Source of the DNA: a bacterium
Lineage (GTDB): Bacteria; Cyanobacteriota; Vampirovibrionia; Obscuribacterales; Obscuribacteraceae
Assembly (NCBI GenBank): GCA_018062085.1
Contig: JAGOSY010000023.1
Location: 1 to 64,000 of the forward strand
Length of the DNA: 64,000 nt
Reading direction: 5' to 3'
Shown here: in pieces, positions 16,572 to 26,463 of the stretch
How positions within the stretch are numbered: the stretch's first letter is position 1
How the letters are laid out: each line of letters opens with the position of its first letter
Notes under the pieces: model-generated
What the model was told of the DNA's origin: nothing
Seen by the model: the letters and a program-made list of their open reading frames with translations, nothing else
Database searches by the model: none
Program-made: the position numbers and the translations under genes

Positions 16572-19500
16572 ATGAACTTGGCTCTATCTGGTGATGCTCC
16601 CCAGGAAAATGGTTATCTAGATCTACAAGTAATTTATCGTGGCACTCGCCATGAAGTCTTTCGTGGTCGGCGCAAGCTTGACAATAAAAAAGTCGTGGTC
16701 AAGACTCTTCTCACCTCAAGCCCTGTTGCTGCCGAAATTGCCGCCTTAGAGCGCGAATACGAACTACTTCAATTGCTTAAATCACTCAATTTGAACACTT
16801 CGCTGCACGTGCTCCGCCTTGAGCGAGTTGGCAATAAGCTCGCTTTAATTGCAGAAGATGCTGGTCCAATCAATTTAGAAGAGTTTCTTAAACAAGGAGC
16901 ACTCGAATTACCACTCTTTTTTGACATGGCAATTGCTTTGGCTGAGAGTGTTGAATCTATTCACAAGGCTGGTTTGATTCACCTAGACCTTTGTCCTTCA
17001 AACATTGTCCTCAATCACTCTAGTCTACCAACGGCTGCCACAATTGTTGATTTTGGTGCGGCGATCTTATCAAACTCAAATTCAAGCCCAAACCCGAATC
17101 CAAATTCAAACGCATATCCTAATCAGCGTCACCCTATTGCCGCACCTTCTTTGGCGGGAATGGCTTATCACTCACCAGAACAAACTGGTCGCATGCAGCA
17201 ACCGGTTGAACATTTGAGTGATCTTTACTCTCTTGGTGCCATTTTCTATGAGATGTTAACTGGTCAGCCGCCCTTTGTCTTTGATGATCCCTTAGAGCTG
17301 GTGCATGCCCATTTATCTTGTTCTCCTCTGCCCCCTCATCAATTGAATAAGGCAGTGCCAGAGTTGCTTTCAGCAATTGTACTGAAGTTGCTTACGAAGA
17401 AGCCAGAAGATCGTTATCAGAGTGCTTATGGTTTAGCTCAAGATCTCTTTCGCTTGCGCCAAGGCTATGAGCTGAGTGCACCAATTGGTAGTTTCGAATT
17501 GGGTCTCGATGATAGCCCCCATGGTCTAAGCATACCCACCCGGCTTTACGGCAGAGAGCACGAAGTTGAGGCCCTGGTAGCTGCTTTCAACCGCGTTACC
17601 GAACAAGGAACAGCTGAGCTTTTGCTTGTTTCTGGCTACTCCGGTATTGGCAAGTCGACTTTGGTGCGCGAGCTTTACAAGCCACTGGTTCAAGAACAGG
17701 GGTTCTTCCTTGCCGGTAAGTTTGATCAGTATCGCGCCAATGTTCCTTTCTCGACCACCACTCAGGCTTTTAAAGAGTTTATTCTCTTCCTTTTGACCAA
17801 GCCCGAAGAAGTTGTGCAGTTCTGGAAGCAAGAGCTTGAGAGTGCATTGGGAGCTAATGGCGCGGTCATAGTTAATGTCATTCCTGAATTGGCCTTATTG
17901 ATTGGGCCACAACCCCCTGTGGCGATTTTGCCAGCGGCCGATGAACAGCAACGTTTTGACCTGACTTTTCGCAAATTTGTTGGTGTTTTTGCTAGGTCTG
18001 AGCATCCCTTGGTGCTTTTCCTCGATGACTTGCAGTGGGCAGATGCTGCCAGTTTGCGCTTAATTAAGAATCTCATTGCCGAGGGTGAGAACACTTATTT
18101 GTTGATTATTGGTGCTTTTCGAGAAAATGAAGTCGGTTCAGAGCACTTATTGACCCAGGTCGTCAATGAGTTGCAAACTGCTGATATCACAGTAGAAAAA
18201 ATTGTGCTGCAGTCTCTGTCTAGTGAAATCACTAAAGCTTTTGTTGCTGATTCTTTGCAGTGCACTCAAGACCAGGCGGCTTCTTTGTCAAATTTGGTCT
18301 TTGAAAAAACTCAAGGCAATCCCTTTTTTATCATTCAGTTTTTAAAAATGCTTTATCTTGAGCAACTGCTTCAATTTAGTCAATCTAATCATGTTTGGAA
18401 GTGGGATTTGGACCGGGTTGAGGCCCAAGAGTATGCCGATAATATTGTCGATTTACTCTTGGCAAAGTTACTACGGTTGCCACCTAAAACAAGAGACATA
18501 CTCAAAGTTGCTGCTTGTCTAGGTAATAATGGTGAATTAGAAACACTAGTAATTCTGTGTCAGTGTTCTGAGCAAGATTTACTCGCGGCACTTAAGCCCT
18601 CCATTGAGCAGGGGCTAGTCTTGTGTCAGGCTGGAAGCTATAAATTTCTCCATGATCGTGTGCAGCAAGCTGCCTATTCGCTCATTGCTGAAGCACACCG
18701 CAGCGCTGAGCACTTGCGTATCGGTCGGCTGCTTTTACTCAACTGGCCTCAGTCTATTGTTGAGGCAAAGGTCTTTGATATAGTCGATCACCTCAATATT
18801 GGCAAAGACTTGATTGTTGAGCACGACGAAAAGCTGCACTTGTCTGCATTGAATCTGCTCGCTGGTAAGAAAGCCAAGGCAAACACTGCCTATAATTCGG
18901 CTATTCCGTTTCTCGAAGCAGGCATAGCTCTTCTGGGTCAAGATTCATGGCAAAGTGACTACCAGCTTTCTTTCGATTTGCATTTCGAACGAGCTGAGTG
19001 TAACTGGATGTGCAGTAACTTTGATCAGTCAGTGCAGCAGTTTACTGATTTGCTCACCCATAGCAAAACCAAGCTAGAAAAAGCAAAAATTTTCCGCATG
19101 GGTGTTGAACTTTATACAGGCAAAACCAATTTAGTGCGCGCTGTTGCTTGTGGCATTGATGGTCTCAATTTGTTTGGCATTGAGATGGTTGCTCATCCTT
19201 CTCGTGCTCAAGTTTTAGAGCAGTATGAGAACTTATGGCAGCTCATGGCTGGCCGCGAGATTGAAGATTTGCTCGACTTGCCGTTGATGACTGATGAAGA
19301 AATTCGCTCTGCCCTAGATATATTGCAAGCATTGTTTGCTGCTGCCCTATGCTCCGATCAAAATCTATTTCTTCTCTGCGCCTGTCATATGGTGACGCTG
19401 AGTTTGCAGTACGGTAACTGCGATGCTTCGGCTATGGGTTATGGCTTTTTGGGTATGGGTCTAGGGCCAGTTTTTGGCAAATATGATCAAGCATATCGCT

Positions 19501-22500
19501 TCGGTCAGCTAGCTAGTAATTTGGTAGAAAAGCGCAGTCTCAATGCCTACAAAGCACGTATTCAGTTTATTGTTGGTGACACCATAAATTACTGGGTCAA
19601 TCATCTGCGCACGAATTTAGACTATCTCTATTCTTGTTTTGAGGCAGCTTCTAAAAGTGGCGACATAACATTCGCTGGTTATTGCTGCAATCATATTGTG
19701 GTGGATCAATTTATTTTAGGTTTACCGCTTAGTCAGGTCTACGAGCAGTCTAAGAAGTATATGGCCTATTGCCGCAGCGTTAAATTTGAAGCTCCAGCTG
19801 AGGTTATTCTTGGAATTCAGCGGCTCATTCAAAATATGCAGGGATTGACTGCGAACTTTTCTACTTTTGATGACATAGCTGGAGAGTCAGAGCCGGCATT
19901 TAAGCAGGATGCTTACGAGTCATTCATGAATTCTTATACTCAGCCGGTAGTGACCTGTTGGTATTACATTATGAAATTACAGGCCCGCTTTTTGTCGGGT
20001 GACTATGAGCTGGCAATTGCTGCGGCGCACGATGCTAAGCCATTGTTGTGGTCATCTTTGGGCCACATTCAAGAGCCTGAGTATTGGTACTACTATCCTC
20101 TCGCTCTCGCGGCGCACTACGTTGATGCTTTGGCTAGCGAGAAGGCTGATTATATAGAGATCATCGTTGAACACGAACAAAAACTGGGGCAATGGGCTCA
20201 GGCCTGTCCGGCTAATTTCGGGCATAAACATTGTTTGGTAGCTGCTGAGCTTGCCCGCTTGCAGGGCGATGACATGGCGGCGCAAAGGCTCTATGAACTA
20301 GCAATCAGTGGCGCTCGTGACAATGGTTATGTGCAGAACGAAGCCATAGCAAACGAGTTGGCCGCTCGATTTTATCAGGGTCTTGGTCTTAGCATTAGCG
20401 CTGATGCTCACTTGGCTAAAGCTTATTCGGCTTATGCTTGTTGGGGGGCTGAGGGTAAGCTTACACAGTTGAGAAGTCTTTATCCTCAACTCGCTCAGCT
20501 GGATAAACTAGCTAGTTCTAGCCCTTCACTCGATTTGATTACAGTGCTCAAGGCTGCTCAGGCTATCTCTAAAGAAGTTGTTCTTGAAAATCTGCTTAAG
20601 ACCTTAATGAGAGTGGTGGTTGAAGCCGCTGGTGCCCAAAGTGGAGTGCTTCTTCTCGCTGATGGAGACAAGTTGGTTGTGCGCGCTCATGGCTTTGTCA
20701 CTGACACAGTTTACCGCACTAGGCCAGAGAGGCAGCGCATTGTTAGTGTTGTTATTGATGAGGTGGCGCTCAGTGATTATCATGACCTGCCTGTTTCGGT
20801 GGTCAACTATGTGCGCCGAACGCAGCAAACTGTTGTTTTGCAAGATGCATCGAGAGAAGGTGTATTTGGTAGCGACCCTTATTTGATAGAGAATGGCAGT
20901 CGCTCGGTCTTGTGCTTGCCCATTGTTAAACAGGGCAAGCTGGTTGGTATTCTTTACTTAGAAAATAATCTGGCACCACACTTGTTTACTAGCGATCGCA
21001 TAGACTTAATGCAACTGCTTTCTACTCAGATTGTGACTTCGCTAGAAAACGGTTTACTTTTTGCTGGTATACAGAAACTAAATTTAGAGTTAGAGCAGCG
21101 GGTGCAAGATCGCACGGCTGAATTAGCCATAACTAACAGTACCTTAGAACAGACCAATATTGAATTGGCCCGTGCTAAAGAAGCAGCAGAGGCCGCTAGC
21201 CGAGCGAAAAGTGAATTTGTCGCTAACGTTAGCCACGAGATTCGCACTCCGATGAATGCCGTTATTGGTATGAGCGATTTGCTTAATTGCACGAGTCTTG
21301 ATGCTGAACAGAAAGATATGGTCAAAGTAGTACGTAGCTCTGGCGAGATTTTGCTCGGACTGATAGACGACATTCTCGACTATTCTAAAATTGAGGCTGG
21401 TAAGCTTGATCTCAATATGATCGATTTTGATCTGCGCACAGTGTTTGATGATTGCATCAATCTATTGTCTGAAAAGGCAGCGCAAAAGCAAATAGCATTG
21501 CAGACAACAATTGATCCTGTGATTCCCGCCATGTTGGTCGGAGACCCTGATCGCTTGCGGCAAATTTTGTTGAACTTGCTGAGCAACGCTATAAAGTTTA
21601 CCGAAAAAGGCCGAATAATTTTGCAGGTTGCTGCTGAAAGTCAGAGTGTTAGTCCGTTGGATAGTTCAATCACATTGCACTTTAGTGTCGCTGATACTGG
21701 CATTGGTATGAATCAAGCCACTCTCAAACAACTCTTTCAACCCTTTACTCAGGCTGATGGTTCTTTCACCCGCAAATACGGAGGCACTGGCCTAGGTCTT
21801 TCCATTTGTAAGCGCTTGGCTGAATTAATGGATGGCACAATTGGTGTTGAGAGCGAAGAACTTAAAGGCTCTACCTTTTGGTTTCGGGCTGTCTTGCAAC
21901 GGTCGCAGGCCACAGCAATTTCTCGGCAGAAAAGTAGTAGCACTATTTGGGGCGCAGGCGCTTTGGCCTTGAACGCTAATAATGGTAATAAGACTGATAT
22001 GGTTGAGGCAAGGTCAGTGCTCGTGGTCGAGGACAATCTGGTCAATCAGAGGCTGGCCCTCTTGCAGCTCAATGCCCTTGGCTATGAGGGGCAGGCTGTT
22101 AGCAATGGCGTAGCTGCTTTGAGAGCCTTAGAGCAGGCCGAATACGGACTGATTCTGATGGACTGTCAGATGCCTGTAATGGACGGTTTCGAAACCACTA
22201 TTGAAATTCGCAAAGGAGAGGCTAGTCGCGGCCAAGGCAAACATGTGCCAATTGTCGCCATGACTGCTCAGGCAATGTCTCAAGATCAAGAGCAATGCTT
22301 GGCGTGTGGTATGGATGCTTTTATTAGTAAGCCTGTAACAGTAGATGTTTTAAGAACTATGTTGGCTCATTGGATGCCCCAATCTCAGTTAACAGATGAG
22401 CATCCTGGAGCCGTCGCTGCTCCTGATTCTACTTCTACTTCTACTTCTACTTCGAATGCTACTACTACTACTGCTATTTTTCATTCGACTTGCCAGTCTG

Positions 22501-22874
22501 CTGCGTCGCAGAGCGATAGTCATGCTCGGGCTATGGAGCAATATGATATCGGCCAAACAGCTTTAAGTGAGCTCCTCGGTGAGTTAGCAACAGCAGAGCT
22601 TTTTGAAAAGTTTATTGCTTCCGCTCAAGCACTGATTGTGAGCGCTGGAGAGATGGCTAATGTTCGCAACCGTGCCGCTCTTAAGGCCATAGCGCATGAG
22701 CTCAAGGGTATGTCTGCATCTCTTTATGCTTATGAGCTAGCTGCTCTGTGTGAAAAGCTAAACATTAGTTTGGCTACTGAAGAGCCTAGCTGGCCGGAGT
22801 GCCTAGAGCTTTATCGTTTAGTGCACGACAACTTTGATACCTATAAGTGCGTCTATGGGCAGCGGCGCAAATAA
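16572..22874 (+). CDS. Giant hybrid kinase: Ser/Thr kinase, AAA ATPase, GAF, histidine kinase, receiver, Hpt
   Basis: About 2100 residues (2123 if GTG 16503 is the start; numbering uses that). The order is Ser/Thr kinase (about 40-310) with VVVKTL and HLDLCPSN; AAA/STAND-type ATPase with SGYSGIGKST and LFLDDLQWAD; a long TPR-like helical region (~700-1340); GAF (~1350-1510) with VLLLADGDKL; coiled coil; HisKA with His1578 in SHEIRTP; HATPase with NLLSNAIKF and GGTGLGLS; receiver with Asp1887 in LMDCQMP; and Hpt with His2065 in HELKG. This layout is known from cyanobacterial and fungal-like hybrid sensors. A Ser/Asn/Pro repeat interrupts the kinase just after DFG, and a Ser/Thr repeat links receiver and Hpt. 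Cytoplasmic; no membrane helix seen. Confidence 0.9.
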   Translation: MNLALSGDAPQENGYLDLQVIYRGTRHEVFRGRRKLDNKKVVVKTLLTSSPVAAEIAALEREYELLQLLKSLNLNTSLHVLRLERVGNKLALIAEDAGPINLEEFLKQGALELPLFFDMAIALAESVESIHKAGLIHLDLCPSNIVLNHSSLPTAATIVDFGAAILSNSNSSPNPNPNSNAYPNQRHPIAAPSLAGMAYHSPEQTGRMQQPVEHLSDLYSLGAIFYEMLTGQPPFVFDDPLELVHAHLSCSPLPPHQLNKAVPELLSAIVLKLLTKKPEDRYQSAYGLAQDLFRLRQGYELSAPIGSFELGLDDSPHGLSIPTRLYGREHEVEALVAAFNRVTEQGTAELLLVSGYSGIGKSTLVRELYKPLVQEQGFFLAGKFDQYRANVPFSTTTQAFKEFILFLLTKPEEVVQFWKQELESALGANGAVIVNVIPELALLIGPQPPVAILPAADEQQRFDLTFRKFVGVFARSEHPLVLFLDDLQWADAASLRLIKNLIAEGENTYLLIIGAFRENEVGSEHLLTQVVNELQTADITVEKIVLQSLSSEITKAFVADSLQCTQDQAASLSNLVFEKTQGNPFFIIQFLKMLYLEQLLQFSQSNHVWKWDLDRVEAQEYADNIVDLLLAKLLRLPPKTRDILKVAACLGNNGELETLVILCQCSEQDLLAALKPSIEQGLVLCQAGSYKFLHDRVQQAAYSLIAEAHRSAEHLRIGRLLLLNWPQSIVEAKVFDIVDHLNIGKDLIVEHDEKLHLSALNLLAGKKAKANTAYNSAIPFLEAGIALLGQDSWQSDYQLSFDLHFERAECNWMCSNFDQSVQQFTDLLTHSKTKLEKAKIFRMGVELYTGKTNLVRAVACGIDGLNLFGIEMVAHPSRAQVLEQYENLWQLMAGREIEDLLDLPLMTDEEIRSALDILQALFAAALCSDQNLFLLCACHMVTLSLQYGNCDASAMGYGFLGMGLGPVFGKYDQAYRFGQLASNLVEKRSLNAYKARIQFIVGDTINYWVNHLRTNLDYLYSCFEAASKSGDITFAGYCCNHIVVDQFILGLPLSQVYEQSKKYMAYCRSVKFEAPAEVILGIQRLIQNMQGLTANFSTFDDIAGESEPAFKQDAYESFMNSYTQPVVTCWYYIMKLQARFLSGDYELAIAAAHDAKPLLWSSLGHIQEPEYWYYYPLALAAHYVDALASEKADYIEIIVEHEQKLGQWAQACPANFGHKHCLVAAELARLQGDDMAAQRLYELAISGARDNGYVQNEAIANELAARFYQGLGLSISADAHLAKAYSAYACWGAEGKLTQLRSLYPQLAQLDKLASSSPSLDLITVLKAAQAISKEVVLENLLKTLMRVVVEAAGAQSGVLLLADGDKLVVRAHGFVTDTVYRTRPERQRIVSVVIDEVALSDYHDLPVSVVNYVRRTQQTVVLQDASREGVFGSDPYLIENGSRSVLCLPIVKQGKLVGILYLENNLAPHLFTSDRIDLMQLLSTQIVTSLENGLLFAGIQKLNLELEQRVQDRTAELAITNSTLEQTNIELARAKEAAEAASRAKSEFVANVSHEIRTPMNAVIGMSDLLNCTSLDAEQKDMVKVVRSSGEILLGLIDDILDYSKIEAGKLDLNMIDFDLRTVFDDCINLLSEKAAQKQIALQTTIDPVIPAMLVGDPDRLRQILLNLLSNAIKFTEKGRIILQVAAESQSVSPLDSSITLHFSVADTGIGMNQATLKQLFQPFTQADGSFTRKYGGTGLGLSICKRLAELMDGTIGVESEELKGSTFWFRAVLQRSQATAISRQKSSSTIWGAGALALNANNGNKTDMVEARSVLVVEDNLVNQRLALLQLNALGYEGQAVSNGVAALRALEQAEYGLILMDCQMPVMDGFETTIEIRKGEASRGQGKHVPIVAMTAQAMSQDQEQCLACGMDAFISKPVTVDVLRTMLAHWMPQSQLTDEHPGAVAAPDSTSTSTSTSNATTTTAIFHSTCQSAASQSDSHARAMEQYDIGQTALSELLGELATAELFEKFIASAQALIVSAGEMANVRNRAALKAIAHELKGMSASLYAYELAALCEKLNISLATEEPSWPECLELYRLVHDNFDTYKCVYGQRRK

Positions 22875-22888
22875 GGACGTTTGTCAGC

Positions 22889-24403
22889 TTATTTAACCAG
22901 ATAGTCTCTAACCGTTTGTGCTGTCTTGCTTCCTTGATCAACAGCTCTGATACGCCTTTCCAAATCTTCCATAACGCTTGGCAGTATTTGGCGTTGAATG
23001 TGTTTGGCGCGATTCTCATATTCAGCATGGATGGGACTGCGCTGATGGGCTGGTACTTTGCTTAAAATCTCTGCCAGGGTTCGACCTAATACAGCACTTC
23101 TAATTGGGGCGTTTTCGACTGATGCGAGAAATGTTTCAGCGTTGGGATTGAGTATTCCGTCACCAAGATGCACAGCCCAATTTTCGTCATTGTTTTTGAG
23201 TGCATGTTCATGTAGAACATATTTTTTACCCTCTAATTTTGCAGCGGTATCGAAGGCTTCACTGGCAGGTTTGTTTTGCCACTTGATTAAATGGGACCAT
23301 TCATGACCCATTGTTGAACCTGAATTAGCGAGATAGGGCTCGTCAATGTTGTGGAAGCGAAGGTCGCCGATATTGCCGGCCGAAGCCGCTGTTCTGTTAG
23401 ATGTAACTGGATATAGGCCGTATAGAGCTCCGTATTGATACTCCCAAGGCAGAATCAACAGTCGTTTTACGGCAGCGCCATCTGGTGCATGTTCCACGAC
23501 TGATATGAAATCCTCAGGTAGTGCTCGCGAACCGAATGGATGTATCTTTAGCTGATTGACAGCATTTTTTCTTGACCAGTAGTTCAACAGCCCAGGTTGC
23601 TCTGCCTCTAGCCTCAGATTTCTTACTTGATCTAACGAGTGGGCATACTCTTCTGGCACTATAAACTTGGTGTGCAGACCCGCTACTGTATATTCTCGAA
23701 TCGGGCTAGTTACTTTGTTTACTCCTCGTTCGATAAAATCAGCGTGATCTATAAATGGTCCCTTCCCGTCTGGGCGAGGAACAAAGAACGTTTCTTCTTT
23801 GGCTGAGTAGCCAACCAATCGCTTTTGCAAAATAGCCAATTCTAAAGCGGCGGGAGATGGTAGGTCTGCAACTAGGTGCAGGCTGTTCGGTGACAGATTT
23901 GTTTCCACTCCTCTTAGTGGCATTGTGGCGGTTGGCCTCGAGAACGCTGAACCAAGCCTGATGCTTGCTAGTCCACCAGCGGTAAATAACGCACTGTCGA
24001 AAGCAAACTTGCCTAGATTTTCATTGGCTACAGAAAGATTTCGGCTAAAGTTCTGGTCTGAATTCCATGCCTCTGTAATTGCAGTAACAACTTTTTCGCC
24101 ATTTGAGCCAATGTCAGCAATGAAAGCTAAGCTCATGCCTGTCCCAGCTGAGCGGGTGAGCAAGCCGCTGTAGCCTTTCGCTGGCATATAGCGCGTCATG
24201 GCTAGAGAAATGACTGAGGACACAGCTAGTTGGCTGGCCGTTTCGCTAAGATTGTGACCATTGTTCAGTTGCTCTGCGGCCTGGCTAATACCTTTTCCCG
24301 CGGCTACTGCTAGTAGGCCTTCGCGCAATAGCTTGGCTGTCCATGGTTCATTACTGCCGCTCTCTGGCGGTGGTTCTCCCGATTCGAATTTAGGCACTGC
24401 CAT
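22889..24403 (-). CDS. HExxH putative metallopeptidase with hydrophobic N-terminal module
   Basis: A 504-residue protein on the minus strand, convergent with the giant kinase. Residues ~30-160 form an Ala/Gly-rich, partly hydrophobic module that resembles the N-terminus of the neighbouring PP2C-like protein (AWNSDQN..RN......LG.F..D). The C-terminal half carries STMGHEWSHLIKWQ with His367, Glu368 and His371, an HExxH zinc-peptidase signature; the third ligand is not certain. Substrate unknown. The ribosome binding site is weak. It shares a 334-base divergent upstream region, holding 11-base phased repeats, with the next gene. Confidence 0.65.
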   Translation of the reverse strand: MAVPKFESGEPPPESGSNEPWTAKLLREGLLAVAAGKGISQAAEQLNNGHNLSETASQLAVSSVISLAMTRYMPAKGYSGLLTRSAGTGMSLAFIADIGSNGEKVVTAITEAWNSDQNFSRNLSVANENLGKFAFDSALFTAGGLASIRLGSAFSRPTATMPLRGVETNLSPNSLHLVADLPSPAALELAILQKRLVGYSAKEETFFVPRPDGKGPFIDHADFIERGVNKVTSPIREYTVAGLHTKFIVPEEYAHSLDQVRNLRLEAEQPGLLNYWSRKNAVNQLKIHPFGSRALPEDFISVVEHAPDGAAVKRLLILPWEYQYGALYGLYPVTSNRTAASAGNIGDLRFHNIDEPYLANSGSTMGHEWSHLIKWQNKPASEAFDTAAKLEGKKYVLHEHALKNNDENWAVHLGDGILNPNAETFLASVENAPIRSAVLGRTLAEILSKVPAHQRSPIHAEYENRAKHIQRQILPSVMEDLERRIRAVDQGSKTAQTVRDYLVK

Positions 24404-24737
24404 TCACTGTTGGTATTGTTGAGTGCTTGCGGTATCGCATGTGGTGCGTTGCACTCCCTGCTTGTGCCTCTTGTAAATGATATACAGCCTAGCTGTGGCG
24501 GTGTTGTGGCTTAACTGTGGCCGTTCTGTGGCGAAAATAATGCTTGCAAAAATGGCGCAGCGAATGTATTGTCATAGAGTGAGTTGCAACTGAATTCAAT
24601 TTAAATAGAATCAAATCAATTCAATAAAATTCAAAGTTCCACGGGGGTGGCAGAGTAAGCAGCTGAGGTAACTTGGCTGTTTTATTCTTTTCAGGAATCA
24701 TTCAGATTAGAGTACTTTAGATTCCGCGAGTGCAACC
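24404..24737. promoter_or_regulatory. Divergent intergenic control region
   Basis: The region lies between two genes that share an N-terminal module and read away from each other. It contains the four-fold 11-base repeat at 24493-24532, a run of AATTCAAT-type repeats near 24594-24635, and no clear -35/-10 pair that I can fix. Confidence 0.45.
24493..24532 (+). promoter_or_regulatory. Four direct repeats CTGTGGC at 11-base spacing
   Basis: CTGTGGC starts at 24493, 24515 and 24526, with TTGTGGC at 24504, so four heptamers are exactly 11 bases apart, on one face of the helix. The geometry matches PhoB/OmpR-family boxes (7-bp repeat plus 4-bp spacer). The same motif recurs at 46753-46781 in the opposite orientation. 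Confidence 0.6.
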
Positions 24738-25979
24738 ATGCCGCAGTTTAAAAGCCAATCTAACGATTTAGCAAAAGGCCCAGAGTTTTCAGATAGTATT
24801 GAGCGTGCCTTGCCTGAAACCTCTCAGAAGTTATATAGAGAAGCTGAGATGATTAGCTTAGGTGTCGGTCGTGCGCTTCTAGATACAGCCAAGAAACCAT
24901 TAGACAAGTTACCAGAGTTGACGACTTCATTGGCAACAGGCATGGCCTTTGGCGCTATCAGTCGCCTGGGCGCCTCGGGAAAATTGGTTGCTGCTGGAAT
25001 TGGCACAGCAATGGCCACAAAGTTTGCCTACGATGAACTGACTGGCAAGCGCTGGAGTCCGTTTGGCACTGCCGTGAAAGACACCTGGAATTCTGAGGCC
25101 AACAGAGAGCGCAATATAGAGATAACAAAAAATAGCCTGGGTTCCTTTGTGGTTGATACTGGGGTGGGCGCGGTTGGCATGAAATTAGGCTCGCTGGCTA
25201 CGGCTCACTTTGCCCCGCCAGGAAGATTGGTCAAAGATGCCGTAAGCCGGGCTGATCATGATGGCGGCAGAGCCTTGCGTGACCTTGAGCAGCGTTGGGA
25301 GAATCCAGAATTGTTTCAGGCCCGTGTTAAGGGTAAAGGCACTTTGGTTACCCATACTCAGCCAGCCAAGGCGGGGGAGCCTAGCGGTGATTTGATTAAT
25401 GTTGCTAATGCACCTGATGGACAGCTAGTAATTACGGCTATGGATGTGCAGGGTCATGGAGTTGGTGCCGCGAAAAAGGCGGTTGCTGTTCATGCTGCCG
25501 TTGATGACGTTTTGCCTAAGACTGGCAACAAGAGTGCTAGCGAAATTTTGACTATGATAGATGAAAAGCTCTCCACTAAAGATGAGCTGTCCATTACGGC
25601 AGCTTTGATGAAATATGACCCAGTCACTCATAAACTTCAAACAGCAACAGCCAGTCAGGAGGTTGCTTTTGTTGTTCGAGCTAATGGAGCTGTCAAGCAA
25701 CTTGACGCCGAAGTTGGTGGGCAAGGTCTTGGATTTGATATGTATGGAACTTTTCCTAAGGGCAATGAAGTGATTCAGTTGAATAAGGGCGACTTGACTA
25801 TTATGGCCAGTGACGGTGTTTTCGATCGCTTTGGTTATGGTGGTAACGCTGGCTTTGTCGAGTTTTTGAAGAAAACTGGGCCGAGTCTGGAAAAAATTCG
25901 TCGAGGTATTCTCAATAAACCACTGTCTGAGGCTGGTGCTGACGACATGAGTTTTATAATTTTCCAACCGATTGAGTAA
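24738..25979 (+). CDS. PP2C/SpoIIE-type phosphatase with hydrophobic N-terminal module
   Basis: A 413-residue protein. Residues ~50-170 are an Ala/Gly-rich module related to that of the divergent HExxH protein. The C-terminal ~230 residues look like a PPM/SpoIIE phosphatase: AMDVQGHGVGAAK (metal-binding Asp and Gly-rich turn), LTIMASDGVFDRFG with the second Asp, and GADDMSFIIF with the last metal Asp. Enzymes of this type remove phosphate from Ser/Thr on regulators such as anti-anti-sigma factors. The Ser/Thr kinase domain of the giant kinase nearby is a possible counterpart, but that is inference. A strong terminator follows. Confidence 0.75.
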   Translation: MPQFKSQSNDLAKGPEFSDSIERALPETSQKLYREAEMISLGVGRALLDTAKKPLDKLPELTTSLATGMAFGAISRLGASGKLVAAGIGTAMATKFAYDELTGKRWSPFGTAVKDTWNSEANRERNIEITKNSLGSFVVDTGVGAVGMKLGSLATAHFAPPGRLVKDAVSRADHDGGRALRDLEQRWENPELFQARVKGKGTLVTHTQPAKAGEPSGDLINVANAPDGQLVITAMDVQGHGVGAAKKAVAVHAAVDDVLPKTGNKSASEILTMIDEKLSTKDELSITAALMKYDPVTHKLQTATASQEVAFVVRANGAVKQLDAEVGGQGLGFDMYGTFPKGNEVIQLNKGDLTIMASDGVFDRFGYGGNAGFVEFLKKTGPSLEKIRRGILNKPLSEAGADDMSFIIFQPIE

Positions 25980-25998
25980 GAGTTGTAGATTTTTCATT

Positions 25999-26033
25999 GT
26001 CTCTCTAGTGTTTTTCGGAGAGACTTTTTTTTT
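25999..26033 (+). terminator. Intrinsic terminator of the PP2C-like gene
   Basis: GTCTCTC (25999-26005) pairs with GAGAGAC (26018-26024) and is followed by nine T residues. It lies 19 bases after the stop codon. Confidence 0.85.
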
Positions 26034-26463
26034 GCGGCGCGAACTGTCTCTTTTGGTGTGCTAAAAGCGGCCTGTTTTAGCTGGCGTAAAACAAACTAGA
26101 GTTATAGTGAGTTGATGCTAAGAGTGGCTTGAATAGTGGGTTCTGGCGATGCAGCTTTTGTCGGTGCTTGTTCTGTGGTGGTATCACCAGTGATTACCTA
26201 AAGGTTAAAAATTTCTACCGTTGACAAGAGGACATTAGAGTTCAATAATTAGGTTGGTCTAAGGAGTGAGCACTGCATTTGATATCACGCCGCTGAAAGC
26301 CCTTGGCTTTGTGCGTGGTGCGGCTCTGTTGTGAATAGTCTGGTCATCGCTCTGGCAAGCGTCAGGGTCGATTGATTTGATTTGGAATGAAAATGAGCGA
26401 ATAAATCCTCTCATTTTGTCGGTAGAGATCCATCAATAAATCTAAACTCTGGAGGAACGGCAA
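26034..26463 (+). promoter_or_regulatory. Promoter and long leader of the HAD gene
   Basis: The 430-base gap contains no likely gene. It holds a sigma70-type promoter at 26221-26249 and a ~208-base leader with two small hairpins: AAAGCC/GGCTTT near 26295-26315, and AAAATGAG (26390-26397) with CTCATTTT (26410-26417). Confidence 0.5.
26221..26249 (+). promoter_or_regulatory. Sigma70-type promoter
   Basis: Perfect TTGACA at 26221-26226, a 17-base spacer, and AATAAT (one mismatch to TATAAT) at 26244-26249. Transcription would start near 26256, about 208 bases before the HAD start codon. Confidence 0.7.

Noticed and set aside
20992..20999. HIP1-like octamer GCGATCGC
   Set aside because: Only a single copy noticed, inside the giant kinase gene; one copy does not show the enrichment seen in many cyanobacteria.
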